NCBI GenBank assembly: GCA_025362495.1
Contig: JANYGI010000083.1
Location: forward strand, 1 to 64,000
DNA from: Byssovorax sp.
Lineage (GTDB): Bacteria; Myxococcota_A; Polyangia; Polyangiales; Polyangiaceae
Length of the DNA stretch: 64,000 nucleotides
Reading direction: 5' to 3'
In this document: one piece after another, positions 7,852 through 15,831 of the stretch
Position numbering within the stretch: the first letter of the stretch is position 1
How the letters are laid out: each line of letters opens with the position of its first letter
Translations under genes and position numbers: made by a program
The notes under the pieces: generated by a model
Seen by the model: the letters and a program-made list of their open reading frames with translations, nothing else
Told to the model about the DNA's origin: nothing
The model's database searches: none

Positions 7852-10532
7852 CGCGCGCCGCAGTCCTCCTGACCGGCGCGATCGCCATCGCGCTGGTGGC
7901 TCGCGCCGCGTCCATCTACCGCGGCACGGATCCCCTCGCGTTCGCGCTGGTGCTGCTGATCGGCTTCGGGTTGATCCTCGGGCTCGCCGAGCTGCTGATC
8001 CGCGCCGGGCAGGCCGCGCGCCTCGAACGCGAGATCGCCGCGTTGCCGACCGAGGCCACGCTGGAGATCGTCGACGCGGCCAGCCCCTCGCTCCGCGGCC
8101 TGCTCCGGGCGCGCCTCGTCGGCGTCAACGGCACGATGACGACCGCGCCCTTCACGCCGTACCTGCTCGGCCTGCTGGTGATGATCGGCATGCTCGGCAC
8201 GTTCCTCGGGCTCTTCGAAACGCTGCGCGGGGCGCGGGAAGCGCTGACGTCGAGCGGCGACGTCGACTCGCTGCGGACCGGCCTCGCGGCGCCGATGGTG
8301 GGCCTCTCGCGCGCGTTCGGGAGCTCCGCGGCGGGCGTGTCCGCGTCGGCGATGCTCGGGCTCGGCGCGGTGTTCGTGCGGCGCGCCGAGGCCGCGGCGA
8401 CGAGCGCCCTCGCGCGCTACGTCGCGGGGCCGCTCGCGAAGCTGACGATCGCCGGGAGGCAGCTCGTCGCGCTGGAAGCGCTGGCCGATCAGGGCCGCGC
8501 GCTGCCCGAGGCCGCGGCGGCGCTGCGCGAGACGGCGACGCGCCTGGAGGAGCTGGAGGCGCACCTGCTCGACGGTCAGACGCGCTCGTCCGCCGAGGCC
8601 GCGGCGTCGATCAAGGCCGTCGCCGCCGAGGTGCGCGCCGACCTCGCCGCAGGCATCGACCGCGCCGCGACGTCCACCGCCGCGGTGGTCGCGCCGCTCC
8701 TCACGAGCGCGGTGGATCGCGCTGGAACCACGGCGGGCGAAGCACTTTCGAGTTTCACGGAGCGCATCGAAGGCCGGCTGACGGAGGAGGCCGACGCGCG
8801 GCGCGAGCGCGAGAAGACGCACCTCGCGGCGATGGAATCGGCGATCGCCGCGCAGGCGGCGGCGCAGCTCGACGCCTTGCAGTCGCGCACCGCCGCGCAG
8901 GCCGAGGCGCTGCACGCGCAGATGGCCGCGCAGGCCGAGGCGTTGCAGTCGCGCACCGTGTCGCTCGCGGAAGCCCTGCAAACACAGGCCAGGACGCAGA
9001 TCGAGGCGCTCACCGTCGCGACGCGCGAGCAGCTCGGCGCGCAGATCGAGGCGCTGCACGCGCGCACGGCGGCCCACGCCACCGCGATGGAAGCGCTGGC
9101 GAGCGCGCAGATCGAGGCGCTGGAGGCGCGCACGGCCGCCCACGCGACCGCGGTGGAAGCGCAGACGACGGCGCAGCTCGACGTGCTGCAGGCGCGCACC
9201 ACGGCCCATACCGAGGCCGTGCGCGCGGAGATCGAGGCCCGGATCGAGGCCGCGCGAGCCCACGCCGAGGCTCACGCCCAGGCCCTGCGCGCGCGCACCG
9301 ACGCGCAGACCGCGGCCGTGGAAGGGCAGCTCGCGGTGTCGTCGACGACGCTCGTCGCGACGAGCGAAGCGCTCGCGCGGCGCGAGCAGGCGCGGGCCGA
9401 CGCGCTCGCGAGCCGGCTCGACGCGCTGGTCACGGCCGTCGCCGGAGGCCTGGAGCGCCTCGGTAAAGGCGAGCAAGCGCGGGCCGCCGAGCTCGCCTTT
9501 CGCCTTGAAAACCTGGGATCTGCGGTGGCTTCGGCCGTGGAGCAATCGGCCGCGGCCGACGCCGCGCGGCTGCGATCGCTCGACCTGGCCGTGACCGCCG
9601 CGAGCGCCCAGCTCGGCGCGGCGATGACGGCGGCGGCGACCGAGGGCGCGGCGTTCGCCGAGCGCGTGGAGCAGACGGCGGCGGCGCTGACGCAGCTCGA
9701 AGACCAGCAGGCGACGCGGCTCGACGAGCGCGCCGAGCGGCTGTTCACGGCGATGAGCGCCGAGGCCACGCGCTTCGAAGAGGCGCAGGCGGCGCGCGCG
9801 CGGGCCGAAGGCGCGCGCGTGGGCGAGCTCGACTCGATCCTCGCCGAGCACCTGCGATCGCTCGGGAGCGCGCTCACCGCTCCGATCGGCGAGGTCGTCC
9901 GCGCCGCGCAGGCCGCGCCCGAGGCCGCCGCGAAGATCGTCGACGCCGCGCGCGAGCGGCTCGAAGCGCGCGCGCAGGCCGACGCCGCGCGCGACGTGCG
10001 CCTCGACGCGCTGACCGAGAAGCTCGACGCCGCCGCGGGGCGCATGGGCGACATGAGCGGCGCGCAGGCCGCGCAGCTCGCCGCGCTCACCGAGCGCACG
10101 CAGACGGTGCTCGACGCTCAGGCCTCGCAGCTCTCGGCCTTCGAGCTACGCCTCGAGAGCGCGCGCACCGCGAGCGCCGAGGCCATGGCCGCGCAGCTCG
10201 GCGATCACGCCAGGGGCGTCGGGACGAGCCTCGAAGCGACGGCCACGCTGGTGCAGGAGGCCTCGACGGTGCTGCGCGCGGGCGGCGCCGAGATGGCGTC
10301 GGTCGCCGAGATGTTCACCGGCGCGGTGGATCGGTACCGCGCCGCGAGCGATCGCTGGCTCGAGAACCTCGGCGCGATCGAGGACGCCATCGCCCGCAAA
10401 GAGGGCGGCGAGGCCGCTGATCTGCTCGGCGCGTACCTCGATCAGACGCGCGAGGTCTTCGATCACTCGCTCCGCTTCCAGCGCGAGCTGTTCTCGGAGC
10501 TGCGCGCGCTCCGCAGCAAGGCGTCGTCATGA
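7848..10532 (+). CDS. MotA/ExbB/ZorA-like channel protein with long coiled-coil tail (DUF802-type)
   Basis: 894 residues from an ATG overlapping the upstream stop. Two N-terminal transmembrane helices (about 4-50) come first. A third carries the MotA/TolQ/ExbB signature IGMLGTFLGLFETL (113-126), and a fourth reads PMVGLSRAFGSSAAGVSAS (about 148-175), matching the pore helices of the proton-channel family. After that lie about 700 residues of Ala/Glu/Arg/Gln-rich helix, including 14 eleven-residue repeats (339-496) and many Ala-Gln heptad-like segments, predicting a very long cytoplasmic coiled-coil tail. The architecture matches ZorA of the Zorya defence system, and the OmpA partner follows immediately. 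DUF802 membership is recalled from the conserved neighbourhood and not verified. The stop overlaps the next ATG. Confidence 0.85.
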   Translation: MTRAAVLLTGAIAIALVARAASIYRGTDPLAFALVLLIGFGLILGLAELLIRAGQAARLEREIAALPTEATLEIVDAASPSLRGLLRARLVGVNGTMTTAPFTPYLLGLLVMIGMLGTFLGLFETLRGAREALTSSGDVDSLRTGLAAPMVGLSRAFGSSAAGVSASAMLGLGAVFVRRAEAAATSALARYVAGPLAKLTIAGRQLVALEALADQGRALPEAAAALRETATRLEELEAHLLDGQTRSSAEAAASIKAVAAEVRADLAAGIDRAATSTAAVVAPLLTSAVDRAGTTAGEALSSFTERIEGRLTEEADARREREKTHLAAMESAIAAQAAAQLDALQSRTAAQAEALHAQMAAQAEALQSRTVSLAEALQTQARTQIEALTVATREQLGAQIEALHARTAAHATAMEALASAQIEALEARTAAHATAVEAQTTAQLDVLQARTTAHTEAVRAEIEARIEAARAHAEAHAQALRARTDAQTAAVEGQLAVSSTTLVATSEALARREQARADALASRLDALVTAVAGGLERLGKGEQARAAELAFRLENLGSAVASAVEQSAAADAARLRSLDLAVTAASAQLGAAMTAAATEGAAFAERVEQTAAALTQLEDQQATRLDERAERLFTAMSAEATRFEEAQAARARAEGARVGELDSILAEHLRSLGSALTAPIGEVVRAAQAAPEAAAKIVDAARERLEARAQADAARDVRLDALTEKLDAAAGRMGDMSGAQAAQLAALTERTQTVLDAQASQLSAFELRLESARTASAEAMAAQLGDHARGVGTSLEATATLVQEASTVLRAGGAEMASVAEMFTGAVDRYRAASDRWLENLGAIEDAIARKEGGEAADLLGAYLDQTREVFDHSLRFQRELFSELRALRSKASS
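8862..9335 (+). repeat. 14 hendecad (33-bp) repeats inside the MotA-like protein
   Basis: Residues 339-496 divide exactly into fourteen 11-residue units of the form AQxEALxARTA (examples AQLDALQSRTA at 339, AQIEALEARTA at 420, AHATAVEAQTT at 431), with one 4-residue stutter EQLG at 394-397. At the DNA level this is a 33-bp period with GCGCAG...GAGGCGCTG cores. An 11-residue period gives a nearly straight or slightly right-handed coiled coil. Confidence 0.85.
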
Positions 10533-11158
10533 TCGCGCCGAGCGACGAGGACGAGGCCGCGCTCGCGCCGATCTGGCCGGTGTTCGGCGATCTGATGGCC
10601 TGCCTCTTCGGCCTCTTCGTGCTCTTCTTCGTCTGGGCGATCGCCTTCCAGGTCGACCTGACTCGAAGCCTCGAAAAAGAGCGCACCGAGCACGAGGTCG
10701 AGAGCGCCAAGCTGAAGACGCTGGAGCAGGCCTTCGCGGGCCCGCTCGCCGAGGGGCGGATCACCATCGTCGATGGAAGGATCGGTATCCGCGGCAACGT
10801 GCTCTTCGAGCTCAGCTCGGCCGATCTGGAGCCGGAGGGCTCGTCGCTGCTCACCGGCCTCGCGGCGCCGCTCAGGAGCTACCTCGCCCAGCACGACGAG
10901 CTGATCATGATCAGCGGCTTCACCGACGATCGCCCGATCACCGCGTCTCGCCAGGGCTACAAGGACAACTGGCAGCTCTCGGCCGAGCGTGCTTTGACGG
11001 TGACCCGGGCCCTCGTGGCGGCGGGCGTCCCCGCGGACGCGATCTTCGCGGCGGGCTTCGGCGCCGGCCACCCGGTCGCGCCCAACGACACCAGCGAGAA
11101 CCGGGCGCTCAATCGCCGCGTGGAGATCTCGCCCATCCCGAGGAAGGCCGCGAAATGA
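10529..11158 (+). CDS. MotB/ZorB-like OmpA-family protein
   Basis: 209 residues. A short cytoplasmic N-terminus leads into one transmembrane helix (about 17-39, PVFGDLMACLFGLFVLFFVW). Asp21 lies at its cytoplasmic edge in a GDLMACLFGLF context that aligns with the proton-binding Asp of MotB (YADFMTALM). A short coiled coil (about 42-70) and an OmpA/Pal-type peptidoglycan-binding domain (about 95-205; ISGFTDD, NWQLSAERALTVTRAL, NRALNRRVEI) follow. Paired with the preceding MotA-like protein it should form a wall-anchored, ion-driven stator complex; this is inferred from architecture and the conserved Asp. ATGA overlaps link it to both neighbours. Confidence 0.9.
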   Translation: MIAPSDEDEAALAPIWPVFGDLMACLFGLFVLFFVWAIAFQVDLTRSLEKERTEHEVESAKLKTLEQAFAGPLAEGRITIVDGRIGIRGNVLFELSSADLEPEGSSLLTGLAAPLRSYLAQHDELIMISGFTDDRPITASRQGYKDNWQLSAERALTVTRALVAAGVPADAIFAAGFGAGHPVAPNDTSENRALNRRVEISPIPRKAAK

Positions 11159-11958
11159 GCGCTCGACGCGACGCCGCGCGGGGGCGCCTCGACTCGCTGC
11201 GCGAGGGCGGAGGGGCCGAGTACGATCCGCTGGGACAGGCGTTGATCATCACGCTCCTCGCGCGCGCCGAGGCCGAGGACGAGGGCGTTCAAGCCATTCT
11301 CCTCGGCCGGATCGAGGCGCGATTGACGACGCTGGTGTCGTCGTTCCGGGCCGCGCGCGCCGCCGCCCACGGGGAGATTGCCACTCTCGTCGACGCCGCG
11401 ATCGAGCCTTCCCCGGCGGTGCGCGAGGCGCTCGGGCAAGGCGATTTCGCCGCGGTGCGCCGCGGGGTACGGCAGCTCTTCAGGGCTCATCGCGACGCGA
11501 AGAAGACGGCGCGCGTGCCCTGGATAGCGCGCCTCCGCGGCGAGGCGCGCTCGCGCGATCTGGAGCTCTCCGACGACGTGACCCGCGGCCTCGACGCCCT
11601 CGCGATCGAGGACGGCAGCGTCGATCGGACCGAAGTTCGTCGCGCCCAGGCCCTCGGTAACGCGATGTCGTCAGCGCTGTTCCGCGAGTCGGCCGAGGGC
11701 GCCCGCGCCGAGCTGGCGGTCGCGCGCGCCGCCGACAACCTGCCTGACGGCGCGGGCCCCTACAACGGCCAAGTCCTGGCCGCCAAGGCGCTCTCGGCGA
11801 TGGCGGCGCTGTCCCCGGGCTACGTGCGAGCGTTGATTGCGGGCCTCGACGATCTGGCGGCGATGGAGGTGCTGCTGGCGCCTGAAGAGCGGAAGACGAT
11901 CAAGCCCGCGAAGCCGAAGAAGCCCAAGAAGAAGCAGGGCGGCGCCGCGGCGGCGTGA
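11155..11958 (+). CDS. DUF2894-like protein, last gene of the motor-like operon
   Basis: 267 residues starting in an ATGA overlap with the OmpA gene. It is soluble and helical. A short N-terminal helix (about 5-20) precedes a central region (about 100-140) with VPWIARLRGEARSRDLELSDD, then a conserved-looking C-terminal block (AADNLPDGAGPYNGQVLAAKAL, SPGYVRALIAGLDDLAAMEVLL) that matches my recollection of DUF2894. The tail is Lys-rich (KPKKPKKKQ). Molecular function is unknown. The invariant company of the channel and OmpA proteins suggests a cytoplasmic effector or regulator of the motor. The gene ends 6 bp from the convergent lipoprotein gene, with no terminator space. Confidence 0.7.
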   Translation: MSARRDAARGRLDSLREGGGAEYDPLGQALIITLLARAEAEDEGVQAILLGRIEARLTTLVSSFRAARAAAHGEIATLVDAAIEPSPAVREALGQGDFAAVRRGVRQLFRAHRDAKKTARVPWIARLRGEARSRDLELSDDVTRGLDALAIEDGSVDRTEVRRAQALGNAMSSALFRESAEGARAELAVARAADNLPDGAGPYNGQVLAAKALSAMAALSPGYVRALIAGLDDLAAMEVLLAPEERKTIKPAKPKKPKKKQGGAAAA

Positions 11959-11964
11959 GGCCGC

Positions 11965-12348
11965 TCAATGCGGTGCTGTCGGGAGGACCCAGCCCGAGGG
12001 CAGCGCGGTGGGGAAGCCCGAAGGCAGCGCGCTCGGCAGGGCGGTGGGCCAGGCCCACGGCTGCGCGGCGGTGGTGGCGGTGGGCGAAGCTTGCGGCGCG
12101 GGCTGCTGCTGGGGCATCGGCTGCTGCTGCTGCGGATACTGCTGCTGCTGCGGGTACTGCTGCTGCTGCGGGTACTGCTGCTGCTGCGGGTACTGCTGCT
12201 GCTGCGGGTACTGCTGCTGCTGCGGGTACTGCTGCTGCTGCGGATAGAGCGGCTGCTGCGGCTGCGGCTGATCCTGGTGGCAGCCCATCGCGAGCATCAG
12301 GGCCGAAAACGTCGAAATTCCGAGGATGGTCAGGGCGATCGATCGCAT
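11965..12348 (-). CDS. YPQQQQ-repeat lipoprotein
   Basis: 127 residues. A signal ends in ALMLAMGC (lipid-attachment Cys about 23). Seven exact tandem YPQQQQ units follow, then a PMPQQQPAPQ segment and a Trp/Pro/Leu/Ser-rich tail (WAWPTALPSALPSGFPTALP). No fold is recognisable. The low-complexity Gln/Pro/Tyr composition suggests an extended surface or periplasmic spacer. The gene is convergent with the motor-like operon. A TAGAAT -10 ends 6 nt before the ATG. Confidence 0.8.
   Translation of the reverse strand: MRSIALTILGISTFSALMLAMGCHQDQPQPQQPLYPQQQQYPQQQQYPQQQQYPQQQQYPQQQQYPQQQQYPQQQQPMPQQQPAPQASPTATTAAQPWAWPTALPSALPSGFPTALPSGWVLPTAPH
12121..12246 (-). repeat. Seven tandem 18-bp units encoding YPQQQQ
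   Basis: Seven copies of an 18-bp unit, near-identical on the plus strand (CTGCTGCTGCTGCGGGTA, with CGGATA in the first and last), lie in frame within the lipoprotein gene. Such an array is prone to copy-number slippage without frameshift. Confidence 0.9.
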
Positions 12349-12354
12349 GGCGGC

Positions 12355-12360
12355 ATTCTA
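12355..12360 (-). promoter_or_regulatory. -10 element (TAGAAT), leaderless-type, for the YPQQQQ lipoprotein
   Basis: On the minus strand TAGAAT ends 6 nt before the ATG at 12348, and there is no Shine-Dalgarno. Confidence 0.5.
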
Positions 12361-12463
12361 CGGAGAAGCGACCTCCGCGCGAAGAGAAAGGGCGGCGGCG
12401 CAGGGCATTCCCCCCGCGCGGCGGGACGTGCCAGAATGCCGCCGGCAAGGCCGAAGACCGCTC

Positions 12464-14266
12464 ATGCGAACCGACGAGATCCACCCGGGCGACGTTATCG
12501 CCGGGAAATACCGCGTCCGAGCGATCCTCGGCCGCACCCATGGCCTCCTCGTCGAGGGGTTCCACACCGAGTTCGATCAGCGGGTGGTGATCAAGATCCT
12601 CCTCGCCGGCCACGGAGACGACCGCGAAATCGAGCGTTTCCGCCGCGAGGCGCGCACGCTGGCGAAGCTCGAGTCCGAGCACGTCGCGCGGATCATCGAC
12701 GTCGGGACGGAGCCGGACGGCTCGTTCTACCTGATCCGGCAGCACCTCGACGGCGTCGATCTCGGCTCGTTCATCCGGCAAAACGGGCCGCTCGCGCTCG
12801 CCGACGCCGTGCTGACGATCCTCCAGGTGGCCGAGGCCGTCGCCGAGACGCACGGGCACGGGATCATCGTGCGCGAGCTGCAGCCGGGGCACCTGTTCCT
12901 GACCCAGCGAGCCGGCGGCGCGCCGCTGATGAAAATCACCGATTTCGGTACGGCCAAGCTGATGCGTGATGCGGTGGCGCCGGGCGGCGGCGGCGAGCTG
13001 ACGGCGACGGCGATGTTCGGCCTCTCGCCGTACTCGTCGCCCGAGCTGCTGCGCAAGGCGAAGAACGTCGACGTGCGCACCGACGTGTGGTCGCTCGGCG
13101 CCATCCTGTACGAGCTGATCACCGGGCGCCCGCCGTTCGCGGGCGAGACGGCGCTCCTGATGTTGCAGATCACGCGCGAGGAGCCGACGCCCGCGTCGCA
13201 CCTCGTGCCGGGGCTGCCGGCCGAGGTCGATCAGATCCTCGACTGGGCCCTGGCGAAGGACGTCGACGCGCGCTTCAAGAACGTTCACGCGTTCGCGCAC
13301 GCGCTGCTGCCGTACGCCAACGCCGAGGGGCAGGTGCTGATCGAGCGCATCGCGCAGATGGCCGAGGCTTCGCGCACCAAGCGGCGCGGCGGATCGACGC
13401 CGCCGCCCTCGTTCCCCACGTCGCGCCCCGCGACGGCGCCGCACGTGCCGACGATGCCGCCGCCTCCGCCGTCAGCGCCCATGTCGAAGGCGGCGACGCG
13501 ACCGGACGAGTCGGTGACGAGCCTGCTGACGCCGGAGATGATGACGGGCTCGGTCTCGCTCGCGGCGCCCGCGCCGTCGAGCCCCGGGTTCGGCGGGCCG
13601 CCCGCGTCGATCTCCGATCCATCGAGCCCCATGGCCGATCGGCCCCGCGCGGCGCCGATCGTGGCTCCGCCGAGCCCACCGCACTCGGTGCCGCGCAAGG
13701 CGGCGATGGGCGCGATCGCGGTGGCCGCGGTGGTGCTGCCGATGCTGGTGCTCTACGTCGTGCTTCGCAAGGGCACGACGACGAGCACCCACGAGCTGAC
13801 GCTCCAGGGCCCGATGCCGCCGGCGTCGAGCGCGCCCGTCGCGAGCGCGAGCGTCGAGCCCACGCCCTCGGCCGCGCCGATCGCGAGCGCCGCGCCAGTG
13901 GCGACCGGAGTGGTGACGGCCGCGCCGACCGCGACAGCGTCCGCGGAGATCGTTGCAGCAGCAACGATCGATCCGCCGGCCTCGACCGCGAAGGCGACGA
14001 GCAAGACGGTGAAGACGACGCCTCCTCCACCACCGCCCCCTCCGCCGTCGTCCGGCGGCGCGAACGGGACGCTGCTCGCCGTCGCGGTCGGCGGGAGCTG
14101 CGCGTTCTCGGTCAACGGCGCAGGCAAAGGCACGAGCTCATCGCTGAGCCTCTCGCTCAAGCCCGGCACTTACGCGGTGACCTGCAGGCCGGCGAGCGGG
14201 GCCACGAAGTCGAAGAGCGTGACGGTGAAGAGCGGCGAGAAGGCGATGGCGGCCTTCAAGCTCTAG
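12464..14266 (+). CDS. Membrane-anchored Ser/Thr pseudokinase with PEGA-like C-terminus
   Basis: 600 residues from ATG 12464. The kinase fold (about 13-280) keeps the ATP Lys (VVIKILL), DFG (ITDFGTAK), SPE and DVWSLGAILYELITGRPPF. The catalytic loop, however, reads VRELQPGH (136-143) instead of HRDLKPEN: the catalytic Asp is Glu138, the Lys is Gln140 and the metal-binding Asn is His143. The glycine loop (LGRTHGLLVEG) is also degenerate. Catalysis is therefore unlikely, and a scaffolding or ATP-sensing role is inferred. A long Pro/Ala/Ser region, one transmembrane helix (AIAVAAVVLPMLVLYVVL), a second Pro-rich linker and a PEGA-like beta domain (SVNGAGKGTS, LSLKPGTYAVTC) follow. ATG 12326 is an in-frame but implausible earlier start. 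Confidence 0.9.
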   Translation: MRTDEIHPGDVIAGKYRVRAILGRTHGLLVEGFHTEFDQRVVIKILLAGHGDDREIERFRREARTLAKLESEHVARIIDVGTEPDGSFYLIRQHLDGVDLGSFIRQNGPLALADAVLTILQVAEAVAETHGHGIIVRELQPGHLFLTQRAGGAPLMKITDFGTAKLMRDAVAPGGGGELTATAMFGLSPYSSPELLRKAKNVDVRTDVWSLGAILYELITGRPPFAGETALLMLQITREEPTPASHLVPGLPAEVDQILDWALAKDVDARFKNVHAFAHALLPYANAEGQVLIERIAQMAEASRTKRRGGSTPPPSFPTSRPATAPHVPTMPPPPPSAPMSKAATRPDESVTSLLTPEMMTGSVSLAAPAPSSPGFGGPPASISDPSSPMADRPRAAPIVAPPSPPHSVPRKAAMGAIAVAAVVLPMLVLYVVLRKGTTTSTHELTLQGPMPPASSAPVASASVEPTPSAAPIASAAPVATGVVTAAPTATASAEIVAAATIDPPASTAKATSKTVKTTPPPPPPPPPSSGGANGTLLAVAVGGSCAFSVNGAGKGTSSSLSLSLKPGTYAVTCRPASGATKSKSVTVKSGEKAMAAFKL

Positions 14267-14339
14267 CGCTCGCACGCGCGCCGTGGGGGCGTGCGCCTTG
14301 CAATCGCTGCGGTAGAGACGTGGCGGGAAAGGAGCGCTC

Positions 14340-15530
14340 GTGGATCTCCAGCCATCAAGGTCGAGCGCGGCTCCCCGGTCATCGTCCCCGCCACCGAGCG
14401 GCGACGGACGCCCGCGGCTGCCGCTCGATGCAACCAGCGAAGATGCGCGTTCGGCGTGCTCGCCGCGACGACGCGTGAACGATTTGCTCGATGCGCTGCG
14501 CGCGCACGCGGACGGGCCGCACGTGATCTTGATCCGCGGTTACCCGGATCCGGATGGTCTCGCGAGCGCGTGGGCGCACGCGCGGCTCGCGGCCTCGGTC
14601 GGGGTGGAGTGCGACATCGCGCACATGCCCGTGATGAGCCGCGTGGAGAATCGGGCGATGGTGAATTTGCTCGAGGTCCCCGTCGTGCGGATCCAGGGCC
14701 CCGAGGATCTCGAGCGCTACGTGGCGATGAGCCTGGTCGATACGAACGCGATCGAGCTGCCGCTGAAATCAGGGTTGCCGTGCGTGTCGATCGTCGATCA
14801 CCACTCCGTCTCGGGCAAGCTCTCCGCGGACTTCATCGACATCCGTCCAAGCGTGGGCGCGACGAGCACGATCTACACAGAGTACCTGCGCGACGCGCCC
14901 ACGCGCGCGTTCGAGCCGGGCAGCGTGGCCTCGCGCCTCGCGACGGCGCTGGCGTACGGCATCCGCAGCGACACCGACGATCTGCTGCGCGCGTCCGCGG
15001 CCGACTTCCACGCGATGGGCGACCTCGCCGAGCACATCGATCCCGACGTGCTCCAGAGCCTCGCGCGCTACGCGATCCCCGACGCGGCGATGCAGATCTT
15101 GCGACGCGCCCTCGAGGCGATGAAGGTCGAGGGCACGTGGGCCTTCGCGGGCGTCGGCGAGGTGCGCCCCCACGATCGCGACTCCATCGGGCAGGCCGCA
15201 GACTTCTTGCTCCGTCGCGACGGGCTGAAGACGGTGATCACGTTCGCGCTGATCGAAGACAACCTCGACGGCTCGCTGCGCACGACGGATCCGGCGGTCG
15301 ATCCTGCGCTGTGGATCCTGGAGGCGTTCGGCGTGGGGCCGCTCGGGCGTCCGTACGGCGGCGGCCGGCGCGGCAAGGGAGGCTTTCAGATACCGCTCGG
15401 GCCGCTCGCGGCGTGCCCCAACCGTCAAGATCTCTGGCGGGTGTGCAAAGAGATGATCGAGTCGACGATCCGGACGCGCATCGGCGTCGCAAGCGATCGG
15501 GTCGAGGCGCAGGACGCGACGCGGCCGTGA
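14340..15530 (+). CDS. DHH-superfamily phosphoesterase
   Basis: 396 residues from GTG 14340, with GGAG 9-12 nt upstream. After a disordered Ser/Pro/Arg N-terminus (about 1-45) the DHH domain shows motif I GYPDPDGLASAWA, the SLVDTN motif, the signature DHHS (SIVDHHSVSG) and an aspartate-rich SDTDDL motif, which are the Mn2+ ligands of the family. The C-terminal half ends with a glycine-rich loop (GGGRRGKGGFQIP) equivalent to the DHHA1 substrate loop. Relatives include nanoRNases and c-di-NMP or pAp phosphatases, and which substrate applies cannot be told from the sequence. It stands alone downstream of the pseudokinase. Confidence 0.9.
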   Translation: MDLQPSRSSAAPRSSSPPPSGDGRPRLPLDATSEDARSACSPRRRVNDLLDALRAHADGPHVILIRGYPDPDGLASAWAHARLAASVGVECDIAHMPVMSRVENRAMVNLLEVPVVRIQGPEDLERYVAMSLVDTNAIELPLKSGLPCVSIVDHHSVSGKLSADFIDIRPSVGATSTIYTEYLRDAPTRAFEPGSVASRLATALAYGIRSDTDDLLRASAADFHAMGDLAEHIDPDVLQSLARYAIPDAAMQILRRALEAMKVEGTWAFAGVGEVRPHDRDSIGQAADFLLRRDGLKTVITFALIEDNLDGSLRTTDPAVDPALWILEAFGVGPLGRPYGGGRRGKGGFQIPLGPLAACPNRQDLWRVCKEMIESTIRTRIGVASDRVEAQDATRP

Positions 15531-15605
15531 GCGCCCGCAACAGAGCCTCGCGTGTACGCGGAGTGCCCGGCCGTGCTGGTCCGCGCATTGCTCCGTGGCG
15601 CGAGC

Positions 15606-15815
15606 ATGATGGGCGAAACAGAGCACGCTGAAGCGGACGGGCCCGGGGCGAGCCTTCATGCCGCGATGGAATCGATGCCCGCGCTCGTGAAGCAGGCGAA
15701 GCGCGCCGACGAGAAGCTCGTGGCCTACGTGCGCGAGCAGCCGCTGATCGCGCTCGGGGCGGCGCTCGGGCTCGGCTACCTGGTCGGCCGCGTGTTCTCA
15801 CGCGCGGGCCGCTGA
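15606..15815 (+). CDS. Small single-pass membrane protein (ElaB/YqjD-like)
   Basis: 69 residues from ATG 15606 (a second ATG follows at 15609; a longer frame opens at 15552 but looks unlike protein). A hydrophilic N-terminus with a helical segment (MPALVKQAKRADEKLVAYVREQP) leads into one C-terminal glycine-rich transmembrane helix (LIALGAALGLGYLVGRVF) with a basic tail. This layout matches the ElaB/YqjD/DUF883 type of inner-membrane, ribosome-binding stress proteins, but similarity is structural only. It is the first of three neighbouring small membrane-associated genes. Confidence 0.65.
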   Translation: MMGETEHAEADGPGASLHAAMESMPALVKQAKRADEKLVAYVREQPLIALGAALGLGYLVGRVFSRAGR

Positions 15816-15831
15816 CGGGGGAGGAGGCAGC

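Noticed and set aside
7779-9851. A 690-codon minus-strand frame over the motor tail
   Set aside because: It mirrors the hendecad repeats (Arg/Gly/Leu-rich repeats) and has no recognised domain; the plus-strand gene has transmembrane and MotA-type motifs.
7063-11958. Calling the operon Zorya
   Set aside because: ZorA/ZorB-like architecture is present, but neither a ZorC-like nor a ZorD helicase or nuclease partner is encoded; partners are DUF3348-like and DUF2894-like.
12121-12246. Poly-Gln tract as a non-coding simple repeat
   Set aside because: It is in frame inside a gene with a clear lipoprotein signal and leaderless promoter, so it is better read as a coding repeat.
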